Origin: Inquilinus sp. KBS0705
Lineage (GTDB): Bacteria > Bacteroidota > Bacteroidia > Sphingobacteriales > Sphingobacteriaceae
Assembly: GCA_005938025.2 (NCBI GenBank)
Contig: VCCI02000001.1
Location: forward strand, 1,736,001 to 1,800,000
Direction of reading: 5' to 3'
Length of the DNA: 64,000 nucleotides
The notes beneath the pieces were generated by a model. It saw nothing but the letters and a program-made list of their open reading frames with translations. It did not search any database and was not told where the DNA came from. A program made the position numbers and the translations under genes. Shown piece by piece: positions 26,439 to 35,639 of this stretch (position 1 is its first letter; each line of letters begins with the position of its first letter).

Positions 26439-28688
26439 TTATCGCATAAATTTTACCGCAGTAGGCGGTAATTCCGGATAGTCTACTATAGTTTGAAGAA
26501 AGGTTCTAACCACATGTGGTGACTGGATATTGTATTTTGCAAATGAAGCATCCTGACCAACCTTAATGGTATAAGCGACATCCACACTGGCCAATATTTT
26601 AAACATATCTTCATCCGTTTTGTCGTCTCCCAGGCATAAAATAAAATCATATGATTGTTCCGATATCAGCTTAGTGACCGCACTACCCTTATCTATGCCA
26701 TTAGGGCGAACTTCGATTACCTTATTCCCGGCTAAAACGTTCACCGGCAAGTTAGCAGTCGCGTTTAAAAGTCTATTAAAAAGCTCTTTTGCCATCAGAC
26801 CCCCGTGTACTAACTCTGCGTTTCGATAGTGCCAGGCTAATGAAAATTCTTTTTCTTCAATAAATGACCTGACGCATTTGTCACTTTGCAATTCCATTAG
26901 CGGCCGGATCTTTGCCATCCAGTCTTCGTCAGCCCGGAAAGCTTCATTTTGCCATCCCCGGCCAATATTTTTTATTTTGGCACCATGTTCCGCAATAAGT
27001 CCGACCTCTAAATGCCCGAGCCATTTCTCCAGGCTCTCGCTATCTCTGCCGCTAATAATATAAATATGGTTTCTCTTATCAGCCGAAAGATCCTTGAGCG
27101 TTTGTAGTAATATTGGATCGGGAATTGCTTCGGACGGCTCTTTAGAAAAAGGGATCAACGTGCCGTCGTAATCTAATAATAAAAGTCGTCGGCTTGACCG
27201 TGCATAGGCGTCAAGCAATCCCACGCTTGAGAAATTGTCAAGAAACTTCGTTTCTAAACTTCCTTGTTGTTTGATGACCTCACCGAGCGTAGCAAAAAAA
27301 TCATTGGCCCAGGCATTAATATTATATTTTTTAACAACTTTCTGCATAGCGGCCATTCGGTCCCGTTGTTCGGATTCGCTCATCTCTATTCCCGTTTTGA
27401 TAGCATCTGCCATCTCTTTTGTATCATTCGGGTTGATGAGCAACGCATCTGTAAGTTCCCGGGCGGCACCTGCCATTTCACTCAGAATCAAAACACCCTT
27501 ACCATCATTTTGGCTCGCCACGTATTCTTTTGCAACCAGGTTCATCCCATCGCGTAGCGGAGTGATCAGTGCCAGATCGCAAGCAGTATACAAACCGACA
27601 AGCTCCTCAAAAGGCAGATGATTATAATGGTAGCGTACAGGTAGCCACGATATATCGCCAAGGGAACCGTTCAGGTTACCAATATACTCGTCGATTATTC
27701 TTTTATTTTCACTGTATTTATCGATCTCATCACGCGATGGGATGACGACAAGGACGAACATGACCTTACCGATATACTCAGGATGCTGCGTTAGGAACCG
27801 GTGATAACCCTTAAGCCTGTTATGCAAACCCTTGGTATAGTCGAGCCGATCCACCGAGAAGATCATCTTTTGCGGCCCTTTTAAAGCTATATATTGCTGC
27901 CGTATCCTCGAAACTTCTTCGGACCCGGCCGCTTCGTGAAATTGGTCGAAATCAATACCGATCGGAAAGGCGTCTGCCTTGACCAGTCGTTCTTCAAACC
28001 TAAAGAATTGTCCGTCATGTTCTATTTTTAATACATTCGCTATGCAGGCCAGGAAATCTGCTGCATAGTCGATCGTATGGAACCCGATCAGGTCAGCCGC
28101 CGCCATTCCCTTTAATAACTGATGTTGCCAGGGTTTAGGCATAAGACGAAATAGCTCGTAAGACGGAAATGGAATATGTAAAAAGAAGCCGATTGAAATA
28201 GTCGGATGATATCTCCTCAACATTGCTGCGAGAGGAAGCAAATGATAGTCTTGGATCCAAACCATATCTCCGTTATTAACCTGTTGGCTTACGGCTTCCG
28301 CGAACAGTTCATTAACCCTAATATATGCATTATAATAATCGTCGTTATATTCTGCAAAGGAAGGAAAGTAGTGGAAAAGTGGCCAAATGAGCGAATTTGA
28401 AAAACCCTGGTAGTACCGCTGATATAATTCCTCCTCAATGAAAACCGGCAGATAAGTATAATCTCTTGTAGATTGAATAGCGCCTCGAGCGCGTTGCCAA
28501 ATGTCATAATTGCAGTCCGGAAAGCCGGCCCAGATTTGTTCGCTGAAAGTATCTGGACTGCTTTTTTTTAGAAAAGCACTGATTGCAGAAACCAGTCCAC
28601 CAGATGATTGTCGTAGTTGAATATCCTGCTCATTTTGTTCAATCGTTAAAGGTAGGCGATTAGAAATAATAAATAACTTTTTTTTCAT
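26439..28688 (-). CDS. Fused trehalose-6-phosphate synthase / trehalose-6-phosphate phosphatase
   Basis: 749 residues from ATG 28688; an in-frame start at 28712 is possible. The N-terminal GT20 domain (about 1-470) carries GGLVSAISAF, WIQDYHLLPLAAMLRR, GFFLHIPFPSYELFR and SVDRLDYTKGL. The C-terminal HAD-type phosphatase (about 490-749) carries LLLDYDGTLIPF, IISGR and LCLGDDKTDEDMF. It makes trehalose from UDP-glucose and glucose-6-phosphate in two steps in one chain. Trehalose is an osmoprotectant, which fits the MscS, Usp and HtrA neighbours. OtsA-OtsB fusions are common in Bacteroidota. Confidence 0.95.
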   Translation of the reverse strand: MKKKLFIISNRLPLTIEQNEQDIQLRQSSGGLVSAISAFLKKSSPDTFSEQIWAGFPDCNYDIWQRARGAIQSTRDYTYLPVFIEEELYQRYYQGFSNSLIWPLFHYFPSFAEYNDDYYNAYIRVNELFAEAVSQQVNNGDMVWIQDYHLLPLAAMLRRYHPTISIGFFLHIPFPSYELFRLMPKPWQHQLLKGMAAADLIGFHTIDYAADFLACIANVLKIEHDGQFFRFEERLVKADAFPIGIDFDQFHEAAGSEEVSRIRQQYIALKGPQKMIFSVDRLDYTKGLHNRLKGYHRFLTQHPEYIGKVMFVLVVIPSRDEIDKYSENKRIIDEYIGNLNGSLGDISWLPVRYHYNHLPFEELVGLYTACDLALITPLRDGMNLVAKEYVASQNDGKGVLILSEMAGAARELTDALLINPNDTKEMADAIKTGIEMSESEQRDRMAAMQKVVKKYNINAWANDFFATLGEVIKQQGSLETKFLDNFSSVGLLDAYARSSRRLLLLDYDGTLIPFSKEPSEAIPDPILLQTLKDLSADKRNHIYIISGRDSESLEKWLGHLEVGLIAEHGAKIKNIGRGWQNEAFRADEDWMAKIRPLMELQSDKCVRSFIEEKEFSLAWHYRNAELVHGGLMAKELFNRLLNATANLPVNVLAGNKVIEVRPNGIDKGSAVTKLISEQSYDFILCLGDDKTDEDMFKILASVDVAYTIKVGQDASFAKYNIQSPHVVRTFLQTIVDYPELPPTAVKFMR

Positions 28689-29052
28689 TGTAGTCAAATA
28701 AATCACTTGCAAGACCGGCGTTTACATGCTATTCACCAGGGCACTGGAAGTTGAGTGTATTAATTAAGTTCGTCTATTACTTTTTGCAGTTGCATGAATT
28801 TAACACCTTACAACCGTTTTAAGTTGACAAGTCAATAAGGAAATCTTTAGTGTATGATTAAGTGCCAACCTTTATCGGCACATCGACGCTTCACATTTCA
28901 GCAAGCCTTTGACAAGTGTAACTCAAAGTCACAAACTGGGCCTATCAATACAACAGCGTTGTTTCGATAGAGTTTCATAAATATTCGGATGTGCCTGCAG
29001 CAGGGCAACCTTTCCTATCGATCACCTCAAAACTGCAAACCCAAAATTGGAA
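28689..29052. other. Intergenic region with a possible coding remnant
   Basis: 364 bp. On the plus strand 28922-29056 is open and reads NWAYQYNSVVSIEFHKYSDV... to a TAG, without a start and overlapping the stop of the histidine kinase by 4 bp. It looks like a protein end left by deletion, but no family is recognised. Nothing else is seen. Confidence 0.3.
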
Positions 29053-30150
29053 CTAGGCTTTAAATGTAATTGTAAATGTTGTGCCTTCATTAATGCGGCT
29101 AACAACATCAATGTAGCCCCCCAGCGATGTTAAGTGGTTATGAACCAAATACAATCCAATTCCTTTGCTATCTTCATTTTCATGAAAGGTTTGATTAAAT
29201 CCAAAAATTCGATCTTTGTTCTTTTCCATGTCAAATCCAAGCCCTTCATCTTTAAATATTAAGGTAACTATTCCATTTCCTTTTTTACTTTTTAATAATA
29301 TCTGTGGATGGGTATTCGGTTTTGCGTATTTGATTGAATTAGAGACGAGATTAAGAAGTATGCTATCAAGGTATGATTTATTAAAGTTTATTACATCAAT
29401 CTCGGAAAAATCAGAACTAATTACTGTTTTAGTATCAATTATTAACGATTTTAACGACTTAATTACGGTATTTAGCGATTCCGTAAAACTTTGTGTACCA
29501 ACCTCTATGATTAGGCTCTTTTTTTGTATCAAGCTATCTACATAGTTGTTTATAGTATTGCGGAGACTACCTGTTGATTCCTCCAACATATCCAACAAAT
29601 CCGCTATCTCCGTGTCTTCAATCTTTTTTTCTTTGATCAGGTGAAAAATAGAAAACACGTTATTTATTGGTGCTCTTAAATTATGGCTGGTAGCATAAGT
29701 TAATTGCTTAAGTTCATCATTCGCTTTGGTAAGATTAGAAATCAATATGTTCCTATCTTCTTCAAGCCGTTTTTTGTGTGTGATATTTTTGGCTAATCCG
29801 AAGACTAACTGCTGTTCTTCTATGCCGACCGATGTCCAGGAAAGCCATACGATTTCACCCGACTTAGTTATATACCTGTTTTCGAAATTTATCAGTGGAA
29901 TTGATCTTTTAACAGTCTCTCTGCTTTCAATGGTATTATCCTTATCCTCGAAATAAACAAAATCATTTATTGGTTTTGATAGTAGCTCCTCGATAGTATA
30001 ACCCAAAGTTTTTGACACAGCGGGATTGATCTTTTTAAAATAGCCATCGTACCCGGCAATACAAATCAAATCTGGAGATATTTGAACGAAAGGGTCGAAG
30101 TCAAATGTGCCATTTAAGAAAATAACAGCTATGTCTTTAGTAGTATCCAT
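29053..30150 (-). CDS. Cytoplasmic PAS-domain sensor histidine kinase
   Basis: 365 residues without membrane segments. A PAS domain (about 15-135; ICIAGYDGYFKKINPAVSKT) is followed by a dimerisation helix pair with the phospho-acceptor His in ATSHNLRAPINN (near residue 155). The HATPase_c domain (about 245-365) has the N box LNLVSNSIKYAKP and G box GKGIGL-like text (DSKGIGLYLVHNHL). It should autophosphorylate in response to a small-molecule or redox signal. No response regulator lies beside it. It is the last gene before the right boundary repeat and is more AT-rich than the trehalose gene. Confidence 0.88.
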   Translation of the reverse strand: MDTTKDIAVIFLNGTFDFDPFVQISPDLICIAGYDGYFKKINPAVSKTLGYTIEELLSKPINDFVYFEDKDNTIESRETVKRSIPLINFENRYITKSGEIVWLSWTSVGIEEQQLVFGLAKNITHKKRLEEDRNILISNLTKANDELKQLTYATSHNLRAPINNVFSIFHLIKEKKIEDTEIADLLDMLEESTGSLRNTINNYVDSLIQKKSLIIEVGTQSFTESLNTVIKSLKSLIIDTKTVISSDFSEIDVINFNKSYLDSILLNLVSNSIKYAKPNTHPQILLKSKKGNGIVTLIFKDEGLGFDMEKNKDRIFGFNQTFHENEDSKGIGLYLVHNHLTSLGGYIDVVSRINEGTTFTITFKA

Positions 30151-30795
30151 TCATTTGATATTTATATATATTGACGGCAATTGGGCTATTCGACTAGGTT
30201 TCTTAAATAAAATAACAAAAGTCTTCATTAAGTTCAAAGGGAAAAGGTATAAATATATTGTGCCTCTGGTCAGAGGATTTATACTCAGGTTCTTGCACGT
30301 TTCAGAAACACTAAGCTTAACTTTGCTGCAATGTATTGTAACAATCTACAAATCACATCGAAATATAGATTACCAAGGCAATCGTTTTTGGAAATTACCA
30401 AAAGGGAACATGTTTTTTGCTTATATTTAAACATCAACTGCCTTATGGTTGCTATCCTTTCCTAAAACAGCACAAAGAAAACCACATTAGCAATAGCTGA
30501 ACTTTTAAATAACACAACTTTCAAAGGCGCAATGTCAAGACTAAGATACTGAGAAATAAAGTCTTCTTATGAAATTCTTAATACGGTCATGCTAAGGGGA
30601 AAAGTAGTTGTAAAGATATTTCAACTAGAAGATTAAATATTTTAATGAACTCAAATGTGGAATCATTGTGCGAGTCTATTTACCAAATTCATCATTTTTT
30701 TTATTTTTAAATTATCCAAAAATGTCAAAAATGATGTTAAGTGTTCGATTGTGGCCCCTAGCTTCTCCGCCAAAAAACAAATACATCCTGCAGCT
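30151..30795. other. AT-rich gap at the right end of the accessory block
   Basis: No full gene. On the minus strand 30663-30815 is open (about 50 codons, no ATG at its start; reads ITKKAAGCICFLAEKLGATI then HLTSFLTFLDNLKIKKMMNL). It may be a decayed gene end. The remainder holds only short frames. Confidence 0.35.
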
Positions 30796-30878
30796 TTTTT
30801 AGTGATTCTTTTCAATTCTTACAAATACACTATTTCTGACACCCAAACGCCCACCCGGGTTATTTTTTAGTTTGGGGG
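30796..30878 (+). repeat. Right copy of the approximately 85-bp imperfect direct repeat
   Basis: Partner of 14425-14509 in the same orientation, about 16.4 kb away. It also contains an internal dyad (ACACCCAAAC ... GTTTGGGGGTGT). Together the copies mark the probable ends of the inserted block next to the tRNA. Confidence 0.6.
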
Positions 30879-30923
30879 TGTTTTTAAGATTTATTAGCTG
30901 TAATACAGCATTTGATTAAAGTT

Positions 30924-32459
30924 CTAAAGCTTCCCTTTTACCTTTTCCTTTAAATGATCTGCCAGCCGGATGGTTAACGCTGTTAAGGTAAGTGTTGGAT
31001 TTGGCGCAGCGGCAGTTGCGTAGCATGATGCACCTGCCATGTACAAATTCGCAATGCCATGCACTTTGCAGTTGGCGTCAACCACGCCTTTCTTGGGGTC
31101 CTCGGCCATGCGGGTTGTACCCATATGATGCCAGCCTCCCCCGGTGAACGATGGCCAGGTATTGTCGTTCTCATCCTGCAGGTAGTCCATCAGGCGCACC
31201 CTGCCGCCGCCGGTTATACCCAACTGCTCGCCAATTATTTTATAGATACCGCGCAGGCTGTGCTTTTCCAGTGGTGTAAATTCCCAATGCAGTGTCGCCC
31301 TTGGTACACCCAAGGCATCCTTTTCGGTGTCTAAGGTAACTCTGCTATTGGGATTTGGGGCCTGTTCAACACGGGTAAACAACTGGAAGGCTCGATGACC
31401 TTCTTTTTTCGCGCCCTCTTTCCCTATATCGTCTAATTTGACCATGTTTCTTTTTGTCGCCGCAGTATCCGCCGTCCATATATCGATAAAGGCGGGTTGC
31501 TTACGGGCGACCTCTAAAGGGATAAGGGAGGCGGTGCCGTTCAGTAGCTGATGCTTTCGCTGCATCTCTTCGCTAATGGCCAATTCAGCGCGTGCTTTGG
31601 TTATCTCCCACTCCCAGTGGTAAAGTTTTAGCACATCCGGTCTTGTCAGCCATAATTCTGCCGATTTTATCTCCAGATGCTCCATAAAATAACGGCCAAC
31701 GTTGTCATTTTGGTTACCCAATCCTTTTGGTGCCTGTTTATTCGATGCCAGCAGCAAGCGCGCGTTTTGAATCGAACAACAGGCGACGATGAACTGTTTA
31801 GCTCTTACGGTATGCTGCTTGCCATCCAAATTTTTTACGGTAACCTCTTTTATGGCAGAGGCATTTTCGTTAGCTGTGATCTCGGTAACATTCGCGTAAG
31901 TATATAAATGAATGTTGGGTGCTTTTACAATTGTATCACGGTATTTGGTGCCAAAACGTGTTGGCGGACTAAACTGCCACATTTTGTTGAATACCGCATC
32001 ACCATCAAAGGGCAGCGACTTTAGTTCGGGGTCTTTTTTTTGCCAATACTTTACATCGTATTCATACGGGCCAAGGTCGAGATTTTTGTGGGCTCGTGCA
32101 TAATAAGGGTCAAGGTCTTCCCGGTTTAGAGGCCATCCGCTGTGTGGTACCCAATCACGTTCCTTGAAATCTATCGGGTCAAATGTGGAGCAAAAGCCCG
32201 ACCAGTGACCGGTAGTACCACCAAAATAATGTAGTCTTGCCGACTCCAGCGGGTAATATTTTTGGCCGGTCGTTTTGCCTTTGTAAAGGTCCTGCATTTG
32301 CTTTTCATACTCGAATCCGCCACCTTCAAGCAATATTACTTTATAGGGCGTGTTCAGCCACTCCAGCGCCATACTTATGCCTGCCGCGCCTGAGCCAACT
32401 ATACAAATATCGCCTTCAATAATACTGTTGTTATCTATTTTTCTCGCATCGATATGCAT
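30924..32459 (-). CDS. GMC-family FAD oxidoreductase
   Basis: 511 residues. The N-terminal FAD-binding segment is DICIVGSGAAGISMALEW (residues about 18-35). The C-terminal GMC signature includes HHMGTTRMAEDPKKGVVD and ASCYATAAAPNPTLTLTALT. GMC enzymes oxidise alcohol groups of sugars, sterols or polyols. There is no signal peptide of its own; the small Tat-signal protein encoded 6 bp upstream is the kind of subunit that carries such an enzyme to the periplasm. It is the last gene of a four-gene operon. Substrate unknown; a modified sugar or lipid is inferred. Confidence 0.88.
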   Translation of the reverse strand: MHIDARKIDNNSIIEGDICIVGSGAAGISMALEWLNTPYKVILLEGGGFEYEKQMQDLYKGKTTGQKYYPLESARLHYFGGTTGHWSGFCSTFDPIDFKERDWVPHSGWPLNREDLDPYYARAHKNLDLGPYEYDVKYWQKKDPELKSLPFDGDAVFNKMWQFSPPTRFGTKYRDTIVKAPNIHLYTYANVTEITANENASAIKEVTVKNLDGKQHTVRAKQFIVACCSIQNARLLLASNKQAPKGLGNQNDNVGRYFMEHLEIKSAELWLTRPDVLKLYHWEWEITKARAELAISEEMQRKHQLLNGTASLIPLEVARKQPAFIDIWTADTAATKRNMVKLDDIGKEGAKKEGHRAFQLFTRVEQAPNPNSRVTLDTEKDALGVPRATLHWEFTPLEKHSLRGIYKIIGEQLGITGGGRVRLMDYLQDENDNTWPSFTGGGWHHMGTTRMAEDPKKGVVDANCKVHGIANLYMAGASCYATAAAPNPTLTLTALTIRLADHLKEKVKGKL

Positions 32460-32465
32460 AATCGG

Positions 32466-32846
32466 TTATGATTTTATGATGGAATAAAGCGCGCATTGCC
32501 TTGCCTCGGTAATGGACATTACCCAGCCTTTAAGTACTATGGTTTTGCCTTGTCTAAAATCTGCCGTAACTTGTTTATCAAGCTTGGTTTGTATCGCTTC
32601 CTTTCCCAGCCCCTTGTGCTCACCTAACAGCAATTGCGTTAATATTTCCTTATTATCTTCACTTATATGATTTGCACGATAGGCTAACCCTGCTTCATTT
32701 ATCGTTTTAACATCAACGATCTGTGAAAAAAGAAAAGGCTGCGCCACTGCCGTCTCCATAGACCCATTGCTACAGCCCTGCGCTAGTGGCAGGGTAAGTG
32801 CTGCAGCAGTAAAAGCGGACAGTTTTATAAATAACCTGCGTTCCAT
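32466..32846 (-). CDS. Small Tat-signal subunit (gluconate 2-dehydrogenase subunit 3-like)
   Basis: 126 residues. The N-terminus MERRLFIKLSAFTAAAL is a twin-arginine signal, followed by a Cys (AQGCSNGS) that could be lipidated. The rest is a helical domain like the small subunit of membrane gluconate/fructose-type dehydrogenases. Such a subunit usually assembles with a GMC large subunit and guides export. It is tightly spaced: 5 bp after the deacetylase and 6 bp before the GMC gene. Confidence 0.72.
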   Translation of the reverse strand: MERRLFIKLSAFTAAALTLPLAQGCSNGSMETAVAQPFLFSQIVDVKTINEAGLAYRANHISEDNKEILTQLLLGEHKGLGKEAIQTKLDKQVTADFRQGKTIVLKGWVMSITEARQCALYSIIKS

Positions 32847-32851
32847 ATGCT

Positions 32852-33778
32852 TCAGTTTTTAACCACTTCCAGCTTCATGCTATTCAGACCACGATCTTTG
32901 ATTAACGCAGTGTAATTCGTTAATGTGAACCTTTTATTTACCAGTGCTTTAAACTCCGGCGATAACAGCATATTTAGTTCTGTTTCACGGTGTAGTGCAG
33001 TAAGTGGCTTACCTTCCCTGGTATTCATCATGCTGCTGTTCATATCAAACAGCGCATTCATTTCGGGCGTTTGCAGGCCAACATGTATCACCACAAGATT
33101 GGGCCTGTTTTGGATTAGATTATTGGTAACATATGCCAAAAACGCTTTCTTTTTACTAACAACAGGCTCGCCCCACATCTCTTTGTAGGTTTCGCCGAAG
33201 TAGACCGTTTCGCTTAATGTTGATATGCCTAATTTATATTTTCGAGCCAACTTTTCGGTAAGCGCACGCAAGGCGGGCGTTGACAAAGCTATACCCATGT
33301 GCGGGTCGATATAAGATATTCTAAGGCCCGAGGCCAGCGCGCGCTCGATCTGCGCCGATAGTTCTTTCTCCACTTCTGCTATCTTGTAACCGCTTTTGGA
33401 AAAAGCATCGGTACTTTGTGGAAAGTAACCCACCCGATCGACTAAGCTCGGCACTGTACCACTACCGCTTACAGGTCCCCAGCGATAATTTTTCCACTCG
33501 GATGTGAGTGTTAAATGAACGCCAATACTCACCTGCGGATTCTTTTTCAATATCTCTACTGCCTCCTGGTACCAAGGGCACGCAAACTGCACCGATGCAG
33601 AGAAAGGCATTTTGGTATCGGCCATTTTTTTCATTGCCATATTTACAGCGTGGTTCATGCCAATGTCATCTAAGCGCAGCATCAATTTAGGTAAAACCTG
33701 GGCAGGCATTTGCGCAGATGCGGTTTGTAAAATGGTAACGCTTAATAATAAACAGACGATATATTTTGTGTTTTTCAT
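32852..33778 (-). CDS. Secreted ChbG/HpnK (YdjC)-family deacetylase
   Basis: 308 residues with a signal peptide (ends near SVTILQTASAQ). The metal site is recognisable: LRLDDIGMNHAVN near residue 35, SIGVHLTLTSEW near 100 and YIDPHMGIAL near 160. Family members remove N-acetyl groups from chitobiose-type oligosaccharides or act in hopanoid synthesis. Export places this one in the periplasm or on the surface. It lies 20 bp downstream of an acyltransferase gene, so opposing acetyl chemistry is encoded in one operon. Confidence 0.85.
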   Translation of the reverse strand: MKNTKYIVCLLLSVTILQTASAQMPAQVLPKLMLRLDDIGMNHAVNMAMKKMADTKMPFSASVQFACPWYQEAVEILKKNPQVSIGVHLTLTSEWKNYRWGPVSGSGTVPSLVDRVGYFPQSTDAFSKSGYKIAEVEKELSAQIERALASGLRISYIDPHMGIALSTPALRALTEKLARKYKLGISTLSETVYFGETYKEMWGEPVVSKKKAFLAYVTNNLIQNRPNLVVIHVGLQTPEMNALFDMNSSMMNTREGKPLTALHRETELNMLLSPEFKALVNKRFTLTNYTALIKDRGLNSMKLEVVKN

Positions 33779-33798
33779 GTAGCTATAGGATTAGGGAA

Positions 33799-34959
33799 TT
33801 ACACTTTTAAAAAGGCTTTTTTGCGGTAAAGGAAATACAGGAGCATCCATTTAACCATAATATAGCAGATAGCCATGACTACGATATTATACGGATTGCC
33901 GACCAGTTCTCCAAGCCAACCAAAGAAGCCGTTGTTAGCATAATTCCAGTTTATAAATTTGCCGGATATGTAAATAAGGATTGAATTCATTCCAATCACC
34001 TTAAAAAAGAAAGCCCATCTTTTAAAGCCTAAAACATCAATTATGTAATAGAATAGTGCCAGCAGAAGTAAACTTAACCCACCTACCTGCATTACAAAAG
34101 AGCTTGTCCATAGGTTTTTATTGATAGGGAAGTCAAGGTTCCAAACCTGCGCTATCAACAGGAATACGGAACCTGCAATCGCTAAAATCAAAGCTTTACG
34201 ACTTTTAGATTGTTGACCGGTCTTTAGGAGTGTACCTGCCAGTACACCGAGTAATCCGGTGCTGATAGCTGGAATGGTAGAGAATAAGCCTTCAGGGTCA
34301 TGGATTTTCAGGTAAAGCTTACCGGGCAGGATAAGCCTATCCATATAGGAGGCGAAATTACCCGGCATGGTCAGATCGCCATGCGGAAAGCCTGGTGCTG
34401 ATGTGAATTTTAGTAATAGCCAGTAACCGATGATAAAAATTGTAAACCATACTATCTGCCAATTGCGGCTGGCATACAGATAGATGATATTGGCAAACAT
34501 GTACGCTATACCAATACGGCCCAATACAGAGGCAAAGCGTATCTCGTCAACCGTTTTCAATGATTTTAAACCGTTGTTTACCAATAATCCAAGCAATATC
34601 AAAATCACCGCACGTTTGATGATCCGTAACACCAGCTGCGGACGGCTTGCACCTTTCTCGCGTTCACGTCCGATTGAATATGGCGTTGCTACCCCGGCCA
34701 GGAATAGGAACAACGGAAATATCAGATCGTATAAATGAAAACCGTTCCAGTCCGGGTGAGTGAACTGGTTGGCAATACTGGCCAAGAACGGGGAACCGGT
34801 CGCCTTTGCTAGGGTGTGGAATATCTCTTCCCCACCCAGTATCCAAAACATATCAAATCCACGCAGCGCATCTAATGAATAAAGGCGCTCATAAGTGAAT
34901 GGCGATGTGTTAACATCATCAGCTGTGCCGGCAATGCCCACGGCCTTTTTTGGATTCAT
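33799..34959 (-). CDS. Membrane acyltransferase of the DUF5009 / heparan-alpha-glucosaminide N-acetyltransferase type
   Basis: 386 residues with about ten membrane helices. The N-terminal segment YSLDALRGFDMFWILGGEE is the hallmark of the HGSNAT/NagX group. Eukaryotic HGSNAT moves acetyl from acetyl-CoA across the membrane onto terminal glucosamine; bacterial members probably act likewise on amino sugars. It is the first gene of the minus-strand operon followed by a deacetylase, a Tat subunit and a GMC oxidoreductase. Substrate is inferred only. Confidence 0.85.
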   Translation of the reverse strand: MNPKKAVGIAGTADDVNTSPFTYERLYSLDALRGFDMFWILGGEEIFHTLAKATGSPFLASIANQFTHPDWNGFHLYDLIFPLFLFLAGVATPYSIGREREKGASRPQLVLRIIKRAVILILLGLLVNNGLKSLKTVDEIRFASVLGRIGIAYMFANIIYLYASRNWQIVWFTIFIIGYWLLLKFTSAPGFPHGDLTMPGNFASYMDRLILPGKLYLKIHDPEGLFSTIPAISTGLLGVLAGTLLKTGQQSKSRKALILAIAGSVFLLIAQVWNLDFPINKNLWTSSFVMQVGGLSLLLLALFYYIIDVLGFKRWAFFFKVIGMNSILIYISGKFINWNYANNGFFGWLGELVGNPYNIVVMAICYIMVKWMLLYFLYRKKAFLKV

Positions 34960-35279
34960 GGTATTTTAGTAATGTTGGTATGAATACACCGGCATTGGAA
35001 CTGGTGAATGGTTTATAATTTATAAGTTAAATATAGAAAACTTTTTAAAGAATTTAAAAAAGTATTTTCCTATTGCTTGGATGGTCGCGGTTTAAAACAA
35101 GTAGTGAAGCTAATACAGGCGTTATATATGACGAATAACTTATTTCTGCAACATTTCAATGGTGCTCGTGACCAGGTTAAAATGTCACAAGTTACAGTGG
35201 AATCTTAAAATAATTGCAACCTTTTTTATTTAATTTCCGTAAAGAGGAGTCAAATTGTTGACGTTTTAACAAAACGCCG
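34960..35279. other. Intergenic region, 320 bp
   Basis: AT-rich gap between the divergent acyltransferase operon and a small hypothetical gene. No palindrome, hairpin or clear promoter motif could be assigned. Confidence 0.5.
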
Positions 35280-35639
35280 GTGATGATATTGATACTAAAT
35301 ATAATATTAAGAATGAGAAGAAGTGAAATTGAAATGTTAGATTCAATAGAAAAATTAGAGCAGAATTTATATAACTGTTACCCGATTGATTGCTTTGGCG
35401 GCGATAACCGGCTTAAAATCATTATCATGATAGAAGTTATCAAAGACAATCGTTCAAAGGCCTGGATAAATTCAAAGTATTTAACCCCGGATGACTTATT
35501 AAAGTACAACCCCGACGACAATTTATGGCGGGCGGCAATGGATGCACGTGACTGGATGGACGGGAAAATCACCATTGAAGACCTGATTTTTGCGGAGCGA
35601 CGGGTTTACGAGGGCAATCAGCTATACTATCTTAATTAA
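35280..35639 (+). CDS. Hypothetical protein
   Basis: Up to 119 residues. The true start may be an internal ATG at 35313 or 35334, since the first 18 residues are hydrophobic and unlike the rest. The remainder is soluble and charged, with LEQNLYNCYPIDCFGGDNRL and KSKYLTPDDLLKYNPDD-like text (SKYLTPDDLLKYNPDDN) and a tryptophan-rich helix. No family recognised. It ends tail to tail with a decayed minus-strand gene fragment. Confidence 0.5.
   Translation: MMILILNIILRMRRSEIEMLDSIEKLEQNLYNCYPIDCFGGDNRLKIIIMIEVIKDNRSKAWINSKYLTPDDLLKYNPDDNLWRAAMDARDWMDGKITIEDLIFAERRVYEGNQLYYLN

Noticed and set aside
30841..30860. ACGCCCACCCGGGT in the right boundary repeat resembles the complement of the tRNA 3' end (GCGCCCACCTGGGC), a possible att core.
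   Set aside because: It is in inverted orientation, the match is short and GC-rich, and the left repeat copy lacks it. The direct repeat itself is better evidence.
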